Below, piece by piece: positions 24,501 through 35,262 of a stretch of DNA of 64,000 nt. This DNA is from Leucaena leucocephala (lineage: Eukaryota > Streptophyta > Magnoliopsida > Fabales > Fabaceae). A program made the translations under genes and the position numbers. The notes beneath the pieces are model-generated. The model was not told the DNA's origin, did no database searches, and was given only the letters and a program-made list of their open reading frames with translations. Every line of letters begins with the position of its first letter. Within the stretch, counting starts at the first letter, position 1. The DNA is taken from the NCBI GenBank assembly GCA_037074615.1, contig CM073538.1, forward strand, positions 20,857,068 through 20,921,067. The letters are read 5' to 3'.

Positions 24501-27111
24501 GATTACAAGCAGGATAGTATTACAATTTTCTGTTTTTTATTCTTTCTTCAAGTAACTCTCAAATTACTTTTCACAACTTCTTTACTGTTTTGCTTTTAAC
24601 AGTTATGCTGCTATCAGCGGTGAAATTCCCTCTCCTCAGCCTTCCAATATCCCTGTAAGAACTTGTTTAAGGTTCAAGTATTGGGCCTTATATAAAACTA
24701 ATTTGGGCTTGGTCTTGAGAAAGTTTCAAGCCCAAAACCTAAAAGAATATATTAGGTTTTCTGTTAACTTGTATCTTTCTTTAACTGATCTTAGGTACAT
24801 CTTCCGATGCTGGGCTTGACAAAATCTATATCTAACATCAAGTTGGCGAAATATGGGAAGGTTGGTAACCTGCTCCATTAAATTAGTAATTCATTCATAT
24901 ATATTAAAAAGATTAGATTGTTCTTGGTTCTGACTTCTGATATATCATTTGTTGGCTAACCACTAATTTGGTCAATTAGTGGTTTGATGATTGCAGTGAT
25001 GAAGTAAGATCATGCTGTTCTCAAGCTTTGAACAAACTTCAGCAACATTATGGTTGGAAGGTACTGACCAGTGACCATTTATAATCATAACTAAAAAAAA
25101 ACACACATTTTTAATATCTAAACTCAATTTCCTAATCAGATAAACTAATCATAAATAAATTTACAAACATATCATGGTGAGACTGACTTGATCAAGACTA
25201 CTAATTTACAAAGTAATCATAAACAAAGGTAACCTGCCAACTTAATTTTATTTTAAACATGTAAGACTGTGGAAGTGACCATACCAGAGATAGAAGTGAT
25301 GAGGCTGGCACATTATTTAACAATCGGATCCGAGTGTAGCACATCGCTCGATTCGATACGAGAGAAGCATGTCGCAGAACAAGGATGGGATGCAAGAGTA
25401 GGTCTCAACATCTATGGTGCCTTCAGCAGCATGGAGTATGTAAAAGCTCAGAAAATTAGGTACTTTCTGTCATCTTACCAATTTTGAAAAACTAAAGTCA
25501 GCATACTGTGATGGAGACTAGGATAAAATACCGAATCTTGTATTGAGCATTTAAATAGGTTGGTTCTACTACTTCAATAATTAGTTTCTAGGATAGGGTT
25601 CACTATCCTACTTAAATATCATCGTATCGTCGCCAATGATAAATAAACCAGTCAATCAAGCACAAACATGTATGCTATGTTAGAAATGAGCGTTAGTCGA
25701 AAAGTTACTGTAACATATTTGTTGTAATGTGTTATAGGAATCGCCAGTTGCAGTTTCACATGAAGATATTTGCTGAGGCAGATGTTATAGTCTCACCTAC
25801 CACAGGGTTTGTCTCACTTTCTCTAATTTCGTACTAATTTCACAAACTTGAACACGATGATGTCTTTCATTTGATTAGTACAAAATTGTTCATATGTTGT
25901 GTTGAAACAGTGTGACTGCATATTCCATTCAAGATGATGCCCTCAAGACTGGTGAGCTTGACTACGTCAATGGAGGTATATACATACATACATATATATA
26001 TACACACACACACACACAGCCACACGCATTAACACACATGAAACTCTGAAACTTGACAACATTAATTTTTACAAATGCCTAACGAAATCTTATCTGCTTT
26101 CTGCCATTTAGCCGCACTGGTTAGATATTCCATATCAGGAAACTTTCTGGGACTTCCTGCAGTGACTGTTTCAGTAAGAAATTACCACATTCTCCTTAAC
26201 TTTTTCACTTTTCTTTGAAGAGTTTTTTTTTTTTTTTTTATATATATAAGAAATCTAAATTGTCCTTTTCACAGGTTGGTTATGATAAATTGGGTTTGCC
26301 AATAGGTCTTCAGTTTATTGGAAGGCCTTGGTCCGAAGCAACAATTATTCACTTGGCATTTGCAATGCAGGTGAATTAAAATCTTCCTATACTTAAGTTT
26401 GCATTCACAAGATATAATACATTTTTATGTTTTGTCTAGTTTTTACTTCTAAAAAAAATACGGAAAAGTGTACTTTTAGTTATTCTTTTGACCTAGACCT
26501 TTAGTTCTTTAATTTAACAAAATATTTTATTTTGATCCTTTAATTTTATAAAATATCTTTGTAGTCCTTTTACCTTATTGATATCAAAATTTTAATTTTG
26601 ACAAAACATTAGACACATATTGAGTTTTATTTTCATAATAGTAATGATTGTTACAAAAAAAATATCATTTGAGACAAATAGTATTAGGATTAAAGGACTG
26701 AAAAGATATTTATAAAATTAAAGAAATAAACTGAAATATTATATGAAGTTAAAGGACCAAAGATGTATTTTTACCAAAAAAAACTATATTTCTAATTATT
26801 AAAATACTTTTCAAAAACTAAAAACTACTTAGACATTCATAGCATGCTTAACACTGCTAACTTGCACCTCAAGTTTTCACATAAAGTCAACATTATTATT
26901 GAAAGGATTTTAATAAGAGGAACCAAATTGAAAAGATATATACTTACAAAGAAAGAAAGTGAAAATAAGCTCATTTATGGGGTAGTAAAATAGTTTTTTC
27001 AATTTTCATCCTTTTAAGTGCTAACACATGGTGCTGTTGTGATTTCAGGCCATCTGCGAGCCAGAGCATAAAAAGCCAGAGGTTTTCTATAATCTGCTAA
27101 GCAAAGATTAA
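21549..27111 (+). CDS. FAAH: Fatty acid amide hydrolase
   Basis: Amidase-signature serine hydrolase that cleaves N-acylethanolamines to free fatty acid and ethanolamine; plant FAAH is membrane-associated. Exons: 21549-21648, 21905-22014, 22228-22288, 22468-22640, 22745-22874, 23024-23101, 23336-23483, 23598-23710, 24200-24275, 24367-24438, 24603-24654, 24795-24860, 24980-25060, 25266-25459, 25738-25806, 25911-25975, 26112-26173, 26275-26370, 27049-27111. All phases agree and give 602 aa; Arabidopsis FAAH is 607. Catalytic triad: Lys206 in AIKDEID, the GGSSSGSAA motif at 280-288, Ser306 in DGGGSVRMPAALCG. An N-terminal hydrophobic stretch, MEIPLLGSLLLYIL, may anchor it to membrane. Start choice: ATG 21549 gives MGLLKKKPL; in-frame ATGs at 21543 and 21438 would add 2 or 37 residues, the latter Ser-rich. 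Confidence 0.93.
22062..22182 (+). repeat. AGTCCCACAT-type intronic repeat, copy 3
   Basis: AAGTCCCACATCGGGAAG followed by GGCTAACTTTTGGGGCGTGG, in the second FAAH intron (22015-22227), where it fills more than half the intron. Best-preserved copy in the window. Confidence 0.6.
24031..24062 (+). mobile_element. Isolated Stowaway-like terminus
   Basis: ATACTCCCTGCGGTCCTTATT resembles the CTCCCTCCGTCC end of Stowaway MITEs. No matching inverse end was found in this FAAH intron, so this is probably a truncated copy. Confidence 0.35.
25529..25622 (+). repeat. AGTCCCACAT-type intronic repeat, copy 4 (degenerate)
   Basis: TTGTATTGAGCATTTAAATAG, then TTCTACTACTTCAATAATTAG and a GGATAGGGTTCACTATCC stretch, in the same order as copies 1 and 2. 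Lies in the FAAH intron 25460-25737. Confidence 0.4.
25977..26020. repeat. Compound (TA/CATA/CA)n microsatellite
   Basis: Runs of ATACATACAT, TATATATA and CACACACA in FAAH intron 16. Confidence 0.85.
26462..26793. mobile_element. Foldback (long inverted repeat) element in FAAH intron 18
   Basis: The left arm phrases TTTAATTTTATAAAATATC and AGTCCTTTTACC pair imperfectly with the right arm GGACTGAAAAGATATTTATA and GTTAAAGGACCAAAGATG, giving arms of about 110 bases around a loop of about 100. Non-autonomous, no coding capacity. Confidence 0.6.
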
Positions 27112-27453
27112 TTAGAGTGAGGCATATATCAGAAGGAGGAGGAAGTAATAATAATAGAAAACATGTTCTTTTCAAGCTGACACGGTCAAAAGCTTTTGTT
27201 TCTCTTGGAATTCTTCTGCTTGTTTATTTCCCTTTCATGAGGGAAGTTTCTGTTTAGAAGTTCTTTGGGCTTACTTATAAGATCAGCTGAGGGACATGCA
27301 GTTTTGATTTGAAAGAGATAAGACAAAAGGGGAAATGGAGATCATCATGCAATTGCCTTGGAATTACTTAATTCTCAAATTTCAAAACTCATCCCCAATA
27401 TATGGGAGATATAGTAATAATAATCTTTAGTATGAGAGAGTTAATTTTGAATC

Positions 27454-27557
27454 GGCTGGTGGCCTTGTGGTATAATAGTACAGTATCTCTCTTAAACGTA
27501 AAATTGTGGATTCAATGCTTTCGTGAGTACGATGTGTGATTAATAATAATAATAATA
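27454..27557 (+). mobile_element. Short tRNA-derived SINE with (TAA)n tail
   Basis: GGCTGGTGGCCTTGTGGTAT resembles a tRNA head with box A, and GTGGATTCAATGC resembles box B. The tail is (TAA)n. Flanks TAATTTTGAATC (27442-27453) and TAACTTTGAATC (27558-27569) are a near-perfect target duplication. It is a different family from the two SINEs at 12.9 and 14.6 kb. Confidence 0.65.
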
Positions 27558-28292
27558 TAACTTTGAATCCATATCCATATCTGGCCATATAAGTTCATTT
27601 TTTTTCCTGAAAAAATAGACAATAACTTGAAATTAAGGAAAATATTAATACAAGGATTTCAGTTTTTCCATTTTCAATAATATAAAAACAAGAGTAAATT
27701 ATTAAAAAAATTAAAAATATTGTTGAAATTATATATATATTTAAAAAATAAATACAAAATTTTCGTAAATTTTACTATAAAATTACATAGGATTTCTAGA
27801 TATTTTTAGTAGCAAGTAAAAATTTTCTTTAAATTTGGTAGGCGCTTTGTGGCAAATACCTATATATAAAAACTTCTTTTAAGGGTAAAGAAAAGGTGTC
27901 ATTTTAGCAAAGTTCAAAGAAGTTTTCTGTAATTTACTCTTAGCTTTTAGTATAGGATTTTAAAAATAGGATGGAGAATTTTGTAACTTCGACAAATTTT
28001 ATGATAGATTAGTGTAATTTATTTTATTTGAAAAAATTAAATAAATCTTATACATAAAAATTCAATGTGATTCTAAAAAACTAAAAATATTGTATAATTT
28101 ATTTTAACAACAATTTAACATTTATGTATGTACTATATCAAGATTAACATAAAAAAAAATATTGTAAAAAAATTCCAGTCTAATTTTTCAGGAAATGATT
28201 TTTTTTTTTCATCAAAGGAAATACAGGTTAGAATTTAGAATGTATTCCCCAATCAGCAGCTTATCATCCAAGCTGCAAGATTTTTCTGTTTT

Positions 28293-28320
28293 GGGGGGAA
28301 GGGGTGGGTGGTGGGTGGGG
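28293..28320 (+). repeat. G-quadruplex-prone tract
   Basis: Six G-runs of two to six bases with loops of one or two bases (GGGGGG, GGGG, GGG, GG, GGG, GGGG), between the converging 3' ends of FAAH and FPP. Confidence 0.75.
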
Positions 28321-28936
28321 TGTTGTTATCACTTCCAACTTCCAACATATTGGAGCCTCACAATCAAATCTTCTCCAGTACTTAATCCGTTGTTTGGAAA
28401 AGATAGACAGAAGGTAAAGACCCAATCAATAAGACCCCACTTATCTTTTCTTATAAGGCAAAAGAAGAGACAGAATCCATTTACGTCTTTCAAGTTTGAA
28501 TTGCTCGCAAACAGACAATCCTAAGAGATGACAAATATTGTAACTTCTTATAGAATCTATCAAAACAGTGAAAAAAATAAATCAACAAAAAACAAAAATC
28601 AACTTATCATCATGACCCTAGCCCTAGATTAGACCTACAAATTTCCATATGATATATGGGATAGTTGTCTTCTCATCGTTGAATTGACCAGTGAATTAAA
28701 TTAAAGAAGCAAAGCAAAGACAGCTGTAAGGTAAGAAGTCATCAAAATTCAAAAACCATTTTTTTCTTTACAAATATTGGAATTTACACATAACTATATA
28801 TATATATATGTGCTTTGAGCAACTTTTGTGCTTCTGCAACTAGCGCTTTAAAAAGTAAAATATGTAACTTTGGATTCATAAATGTTGAATACAAGAGACT
28901 ATAAGAAACGAATAAACACATTTTGAGTATGACTTT

Positions 28937-31900
28937 TCAGTGAGTTCCTCTTCTGCTTGCACTCTTACTTCTAGGGGCAAACTTACCGAAACCATTACGG
29001 CTTTTCTCATGGGTACCAGATGATTTTAACAATATTGATGACTCAGAATTTCTTTTAGGAAAATCGAACTGATGATGCAATTTCAAGGGATCAGCACCAT
29101 TTTGGGGACTTGGAGTAACTTCATGAGTTAGGTCCATAGGGTTCTCTGAATCAAGCAGGAAGTCTTCCAGTGTTGCAAGGGACTTCAATTGATTACCAAG
29201 AGATGCAATGGTCTTTTGGCACTCAGCAAATCTACTAGCAGCCAAAGCAAATTCCTTCTCCTGCAGTTAAGACGTGGAGACAATTAAATGGGTGATGCAA
29301 GACATTAGCTTAATGCAGTTCCAACGAAGCTTCACATATTTATGGCTCCTATAGATTTTGGCTTCAATGCCAGCTAATGTGATTTACGACTTCCGTTTAG
29401 TCTAAATAGTCTCTGGGAAAAAACTTAGCTTTTGTCTAAGCATGTATGCAGAATAGCAAATTAAGAGCATGTAAGCAAACTGACCTGCTTCAACTTCACC
29501 TCCACGTTAACACCTTCTCTGTGTATTTTCTCAGCCTCTTGGTGGAGTTGAGATTCATGCTTCATCCTCAAAAGTTCATCTTCCAACCTCCCACACTTGG
29601 CAACACTCTCAGCAGACAAAGCTCGCTCCTTCTCAATCTCCTTCTCCATTGAACTGATTTTTGAAACCAAATCCTCTACTTCTCTTTGAACAACTCTAGA
29701 TTTTGATTCAGTTTCCTTATTCTTCGTTTTGGTTGACTTTAGTTCTTCATAAGCTTCTTGATTTGTTTTATTTGCAAGAGCTAACTTAGTTTGAAGCTCG
29801 GCCACCTTCAACTCGGCTTCCTTTATTCGACCCTGTGATGCCTCAAGCTGCTTTTGGCACTCAGCAAAGCCCATCTCTTTCTCAAGTCTATCTGCTTCCA
29901 TCTTTTCTAGCTTTTCCTCCAATTCAACATTCTTTTGAATTACAGATTGCAATTCTTCTCTCATTGCATTTTGGTCACCATTAGGGTGATCTGATGCCGG
30001 TCCTGTCTCAGCAGAAATGCTTCTACTTTCTGTATCTGGCAAAGCAGCAAGTCTTTCCATCTCGAGGAAATCATCCATGAGAGTGATCTCAACTGAAGGG
30101 GCCATAAGTTTTTTCCCAATGGCCTTTTCGTTGTTAAACTGATTAAGTTCTGTGATCAAAGCAGATGCCCATGAGTCAGACCGACTTGGTTCACATTCAT
30201 TCATCTCCCAACCACCTGATTTGCGCACATCACTTTCAATAGCTTGTAGCCTCTCTCCATTTTCTGACAGGCTATCTGCAAAGGACTCTACATAAACTGA
30301 AGAGGCAGTCAAAGATTTGTGATCATTAGCAGATAATGTTTTACGAATTATGCCTTTTAGTCTATGGCACTCAGCTTCAAGCTTAGCCACCTTCCTTTTG
30401 CACTCCAGGTGTTGCTTGCTTGCTGTTTCAGCAGCTTCTGCACTCAAATCTCTTTCAGCGATCCTGAATTCTAGCTCCTCAAGTCTAGATCGTAGCTCAA
30501 GTTTAAGTACTGAATTTTCTTTCTCCACAGCCTCAAGTCTGAGGTGAAGATCAGAACGAAATGGCGCAGAAGCTTCAGCTTTAGCTGTTTGAAGTTGAAC
30601 CTCAAGCTCAGATATTTTGTATTCCCAGTCACGAGAGCTATTTGCAACAACTTCATTGATCTTTTGCTCTTGTTCTTCTCTAGCTTGTCTAAGTTGCCTC
30701 ATACACTCCTTGAGTGCCCCATCAAGATGACTAACTCGATCTTCAAGAGCTGAGTTCTTCTGATTTGCAGCATTAAGTTGTTGTTTCAAAGACAACACTT
30801 CATTTTCGGCTTTCTCCCATCCTAAGCACACCCAAAAGCCAATATCAGGTACTTTTCTCAATTGCAAATTTAAGCTTACAACCTTCGAGAAAAGGGAGAA
30901 AACCAGGGTGGGAATAAGCTCTGCAAAGAATTATGGATGAACGTCCCCAAAAATATCCAGTAGAGAAGAAATATATGATAAGCACAAGCTCACAGATAGA
31001 GCATGTATTTCTGGATTTTACCAATTTTAGCTTTCACTTGAAATTTTCATCCATCAAAACCATAAAAATGTCAGTCCACACTTGCAAAAAATGTAACCAA
31101 CAATCAATGCAATGGCAGTAGCAACCGCCAAAGATCAATAGCTTTCTCATTCCAAAAAAGTCTGACAATCAAATTAGGAAAATTTAGGGATAATGAGTAA
31201 ATATTTTCTTTCACATGAACTAACTCAACAGTTGTCTTCAGTACTGGGCATGTGCATATCATTAATGTTCACTGAAGTATAATATATTCAAGGAGAAACA
31301 AACATATTTAGTATACATATAAAGAATTAACGATATTAGCATGACCCCAAAATGATGACTAAATGGTTTGCAGAAGTTGATTATGACTTTCAGTATCTGT
31401 TTGACTGGTTCCCATGCAAGTTTTCTTCAAATTCTCCTAATAGCATAATATTTTGGGGAGTTATTTTTTAGTTATGATTTGGATGAATCTCAGATGTATG
31501 TGGTAATAAGCATAATGAGGTAGCATTACTTCCAGTGGCATGAAAGAAGGTCCGAACAATAGTACCAGTGACAGCTTCTTCAGCAACTTTCGCATGTTGC
31601 TTTACCAAGTCTTCTTTGACCCTAATGTTTCGAAGAGAAGCAGATAATTTTTCTGTTAGAATCTTCACATCGGTAACTTCTTCAATAATGGCTGCAGCTT
31701 TAGATGTGACTTCTGGTGATGGAGTAGTTTGCGTTGGATATACCTTGGAAAACATAGCAGAAACATCAGAGTCTGTCATATTTTTTCAACGTCACGATAA
31801 CTTGAACGACCACAGCTATCAGACCCCAACGATTCTCGACAATGCTAGAAGCCTATATGCTTTAGAAAATGATCATGGCCGACAAAACTTATGCAGCAGA

Positions 31901-32114
31901 TACAGAGCTATTTGGAACTAGTTTTTCATTTCACGGAAATGCCGAACAAAGAGAGAGAAACATCTAGAAAGATGGGCAGAACAGAGTCATACCACTGCCC
32001 TACCTGATCATCAGAGAATCTTTCTGAAAGAGACGATATTGATCCTGAACTCTCAGTTTCACCAGGACTCTTCTCAGACGACTTCCTGCGCCATAGCCAA
32101 CTTCTTCGGTCCAT
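28937..32114 (-). CDS. Filament-like plant protein (FPP3-like), long coiled coil
   Basis: Plant-specific long coiled-coil protein of the FPP family; members have been linked to the cytoskeleton, nuclear envelope or membranes, but the molecular role is poorly defined. Exons on the minus strand: 32114-32004, 31743-31566, 30821-29485, 29260-28937, all in frame, 649 aa. Diagnostic N-terminus MDRRSWLWRRKSSEKSPGE, a Ser-rich stretch, then heptad-rich coiled coil from about residue 55 to 240, the family motif MDDFLEMERLAALP at 345-358, and a second coiled coil from about 390 to 560. The basic tail ends APRSKSASRRGTH. The second exon start (VYPTQTTPSPEVTSK) was chosen because AAG/GTATAT is the only acceptor in the right phase. 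No membrane segment or signal peptide. Its 5' leader probably extends beyond 33 kb. Confidence 0.9.
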
Positions 32115-33420
32115 CTACAATTAACACAAAGCAGCACCTGTCTATTACTTCACAGTGACTTTATCTAGTATTTCTTTACACAAATCCCCAATCCTTTATG
32201 TAGAGAGTTCATTGCAAACAGGAACTCAATATCGTGGCTTGATGTAAGAAGAAACTTGAAAACTTGATCAGGGTAAAGTTGATTGATGAATGGATTCAAT
32301 CGGTATACAAAAGTCAGAGCTGTCAAAATCTGTAAGCAGAACGCACCCCACAAAAAAGAGATCAGCCTGAACTGTTTAACCAGAGTACCAGACGAATATT
32401 CATATTAAAAAAAAAATGTAGTTATAATCTTTGCTTAGAATTCACTTCCCAATCCATCTAACTCGATTTTAACTTGTGGTAAAAGCGCCCAAAAGTGGGA
32501 TACTTTGAAGAGGGTGTAAGATGTCAGTGGTCGCAACTCGTACTCCAGTGAAGTTAGACGATTGCAATACCCTTTTAAAAACTAATGTTAAATAGGCTAT
32601 TACTTGAGACTCAAAATTCCAACAACTCATATGCCATACACCTACCGACTCTCCCCAATTTTACGCCATTCGATAGAATTCAGAACAAATAGCGATATCG
32701 AAATATCAATGAAGCCAGAAGCCAGAGATGGGCTTCAAATATCACATGCAACCCAGACAAAAGGGAAACGCGAAGAAATAAAACTGCATGTACTCGTCAT
32801 AAAATATCTGGAAATCCCTGAGAGTAATCAACGCGAAAAGCATTTGGAATTGAGCTATTCTTTAAGAATTCAAATACCTCATCCCGGTGACACGGTGAGA
32901 GGTTGAACAAGACACATATATAATAGAATGCAAAAAAGAGACAGGTTCCGGAGATCTGAGAGGAATGTCAGGGGGATTGTAAGGATTGAAGGAACATCTC
33001 GGGAGGACAATTTCAGAAATATTATCCAACAGATTTGTTCCAAAGGGACGGAAAAATAAATTCAGAATAGGGACAGAGGAAGAAGGGGTAGGACCATGTG
33101 ATTGTCTTGAAGTGGAAGAGAAGATGGGAGGGGAAAAAAGTCCACAGCTACAGCTTAGCTCTCTCTCTCTCTCTCCCCCCTCGTAAAGATTTGATTTGCT
33201 GGCAAATTTATTCCAGTTTTTTTTTTTCAGAGAGAATGCGCGTTATTCCCGCCCATTGGTCGACGAATTTCACTACAATCTTTACAAGAACGGTCAAAAA
33301 CACGATTCTAATTCTACTAGACTACTACTACTATTAATTTTGCTTTGTACCTCTTATAATTGCTTCGATTCTGTAACTGCAATCGTCCTTGTCTAGCGAA
33401 AGCAGTATAATTCACAATTT
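32115..33420. other. Probable 5' leader and promoter region of FPP
   Basis: More balanced composition than the DNA beyond it, with a (CT)n run at 33158-33176 on the plus strand and possible leader introns. Open frames here (for example 32604-32906) have no recognisable domain. Confidence 0.4.
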
Positions 33421-34989
33421 CACACCTACTTTTGAAGAAAACAAACACTGTGATTGCGACCAGTTCGTCTGAAACTCCTTCGTCTGAACTTGTGCTGTGC
33501 GCTTTGATTGCGGAATATCAACAACATTGTGACTTGTGAGAGCAAAATCTTCTTGCTCTCCCAAGGAAGATTGTTGCAATTATTTGTAGTCAATAGATCA
33601 TCAAATTCAAATGTAAAACCTAAGTCTCTTCTAAGCCTTATTTCTCACACTTAATCTAATGTGTGAGAAAAAAAATGTTTAAATTTATAAATTTTATGCT
33701 TAGCAATAATAAGAGTTTTCTTTTCCGGAAATTATTAAAAAAATTACAATTATAAGTTTCGGATTAATAACTTTTTATGCAAATGAAAGGATTTGCATTA
33801 ATAATTTCTGTCGTAAGATTTTTGAAGATTAGTTATTTACTAGTTTAATAATTTTTTATTTTTTAAACAAACTTATATCCGAATTAATGTGTAAGCTTAA
33901 ATTAGTAAAAATTATTTTAAATCCAACCAAAGTTGGAAAATATTCTCACTTGCAATGTTAACAATTTTGTTTATTTGCATTAACAAATATTAATTTCGAT
34001 TCTAATTATAAGAAATATTTATTTTTTTAGAATAATTAAGGGAGATAAATAAATTAATTAATTATAATTAATATAAGATATATTTAACTAATTTAAGTAT
34101 ATTAATGATTATATAATATGATTTTATCTTAAAGGATTAGATTTAGTTCTAATTAATTCATTTATTTAAATTTTTTAATTTATATAAAAAATTAATTAAT
34201 TCTTATAATTATGATAGGAGAAAATATTAAACTTACTTATTATAAACATTGTTGGCAACTTGTTTTAGGGGTATAAAAAATACAAATTTTCATGTCCCTT
34301 GGCCAAGTTTCTATTATTTATATAAATATGGAAAGAAATTAATTATTAACACCAAAACACATGGGAGAATAAAATAATTGACATGTAGAAGAAGAAGAAG
34401 AAGAAAACTGTTGCAACTAACATGAATAAAAATTGTATTTAATTTTTCTGTGATAAGTGGAAAATTTGGTATTTTTCATTGTGAGTTTGTGACAAGTCAA
34501 TTATGTATCCAATAATAGATCACATGGGAATATTCGTTTTCATAAAAAAAGTGAGAAAATATTATTGAGAATAAAAATGGTGGCCCTTTTTTTTGTGATA
34601 GAGTCCAACAAGAAAATGTCATGCAAAGTTTGACATTTTTCTCTCATCAATTAATATTATATTTATCTTATTTGCAAATTACGCTTCTTTTATTTTTTTT
34701 TAAATAAATATTAGCCAATTATGTTAAAACATTAAATAGTGCAGAGTTCAATCAAATATTACTATCTTGGGCTAACTTTTGAACCCAATTTAGAGTCAAT
34801 AATGGAGAAACAATGAATCATGATTCATAATGGACACAGAAAATTAATTTTGTGTCTGTACCTTATTTGAAAATTTAGTACATTTTTTATTTATTTTTTG
34901 TTTTTTTTGCCAACTACTTTAATTTTTATTTAATAACAACCCACAGTTTAATAATGACATTTGGCCTAACACTTTATCTATTTTTATAG
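33421..34989. other. AT-rich intergenic DNA
   Basis: No gene seen. Two short hairpins at 33538-33560 and 33641-33670 are the only distinct structures. Confidence 0.6.
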
Positions 34990-35262
34990 AGATATAAGTA
35001 TAAATAGAATTAAGCTATAAATTAATTTTAAAAATTTATTTGATAGGTTATAAATGAGTATAAAATTGATATTTTTTTATAATTTAAGATATAATGTTTT
35101 AAAATATTTTTTTATAACTTATTAATAGTCAAAATTATTTAAAAATTTTATAATTTTAAGTAAAATGATTCAAAATATTTTATTTCTATTTCTCACATCT
35201 CATTTCTTAATTTTTTGATGAAATTAAAACGGCTCCAAAATATTAAAAATAAAAATATAAGC
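34990..35262 (-). repeat. Inverted third copy of the 17-kb tandem repeat family
   Basis: Read on the minus strand it contains ATTTTTAATATTTTGGAGC, AAATGAGATGTGAGAAATAG, AAATATTTTGAATCATTTTA and a closing TATACTCATTTATAACCTAT, in the order of the units at 17086-17690. Confidence 0.5.

Larger units (their letters stand above)
27112..28936. other. Convergent intergenic region between FAAH and FPP
   Basis: Holds the 3' UTRs of both genes, one small SINE (27454-27557) and a G-rich tract (28293-28320). No additional gene supported. Confidence 0.6.

Noticed and set aside
30350..30753. Ser/Leu-rich plus-strand frames across the FPP coding exon
   Set aside because: They are mirror frames of the coiled-coil coding sequence on the other strand.
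32604..32906. 100-codon open frame upstream of FPP
   Set aside because: No conserved motif; it lies in the probable FPP leader/promoter and is likely chance.
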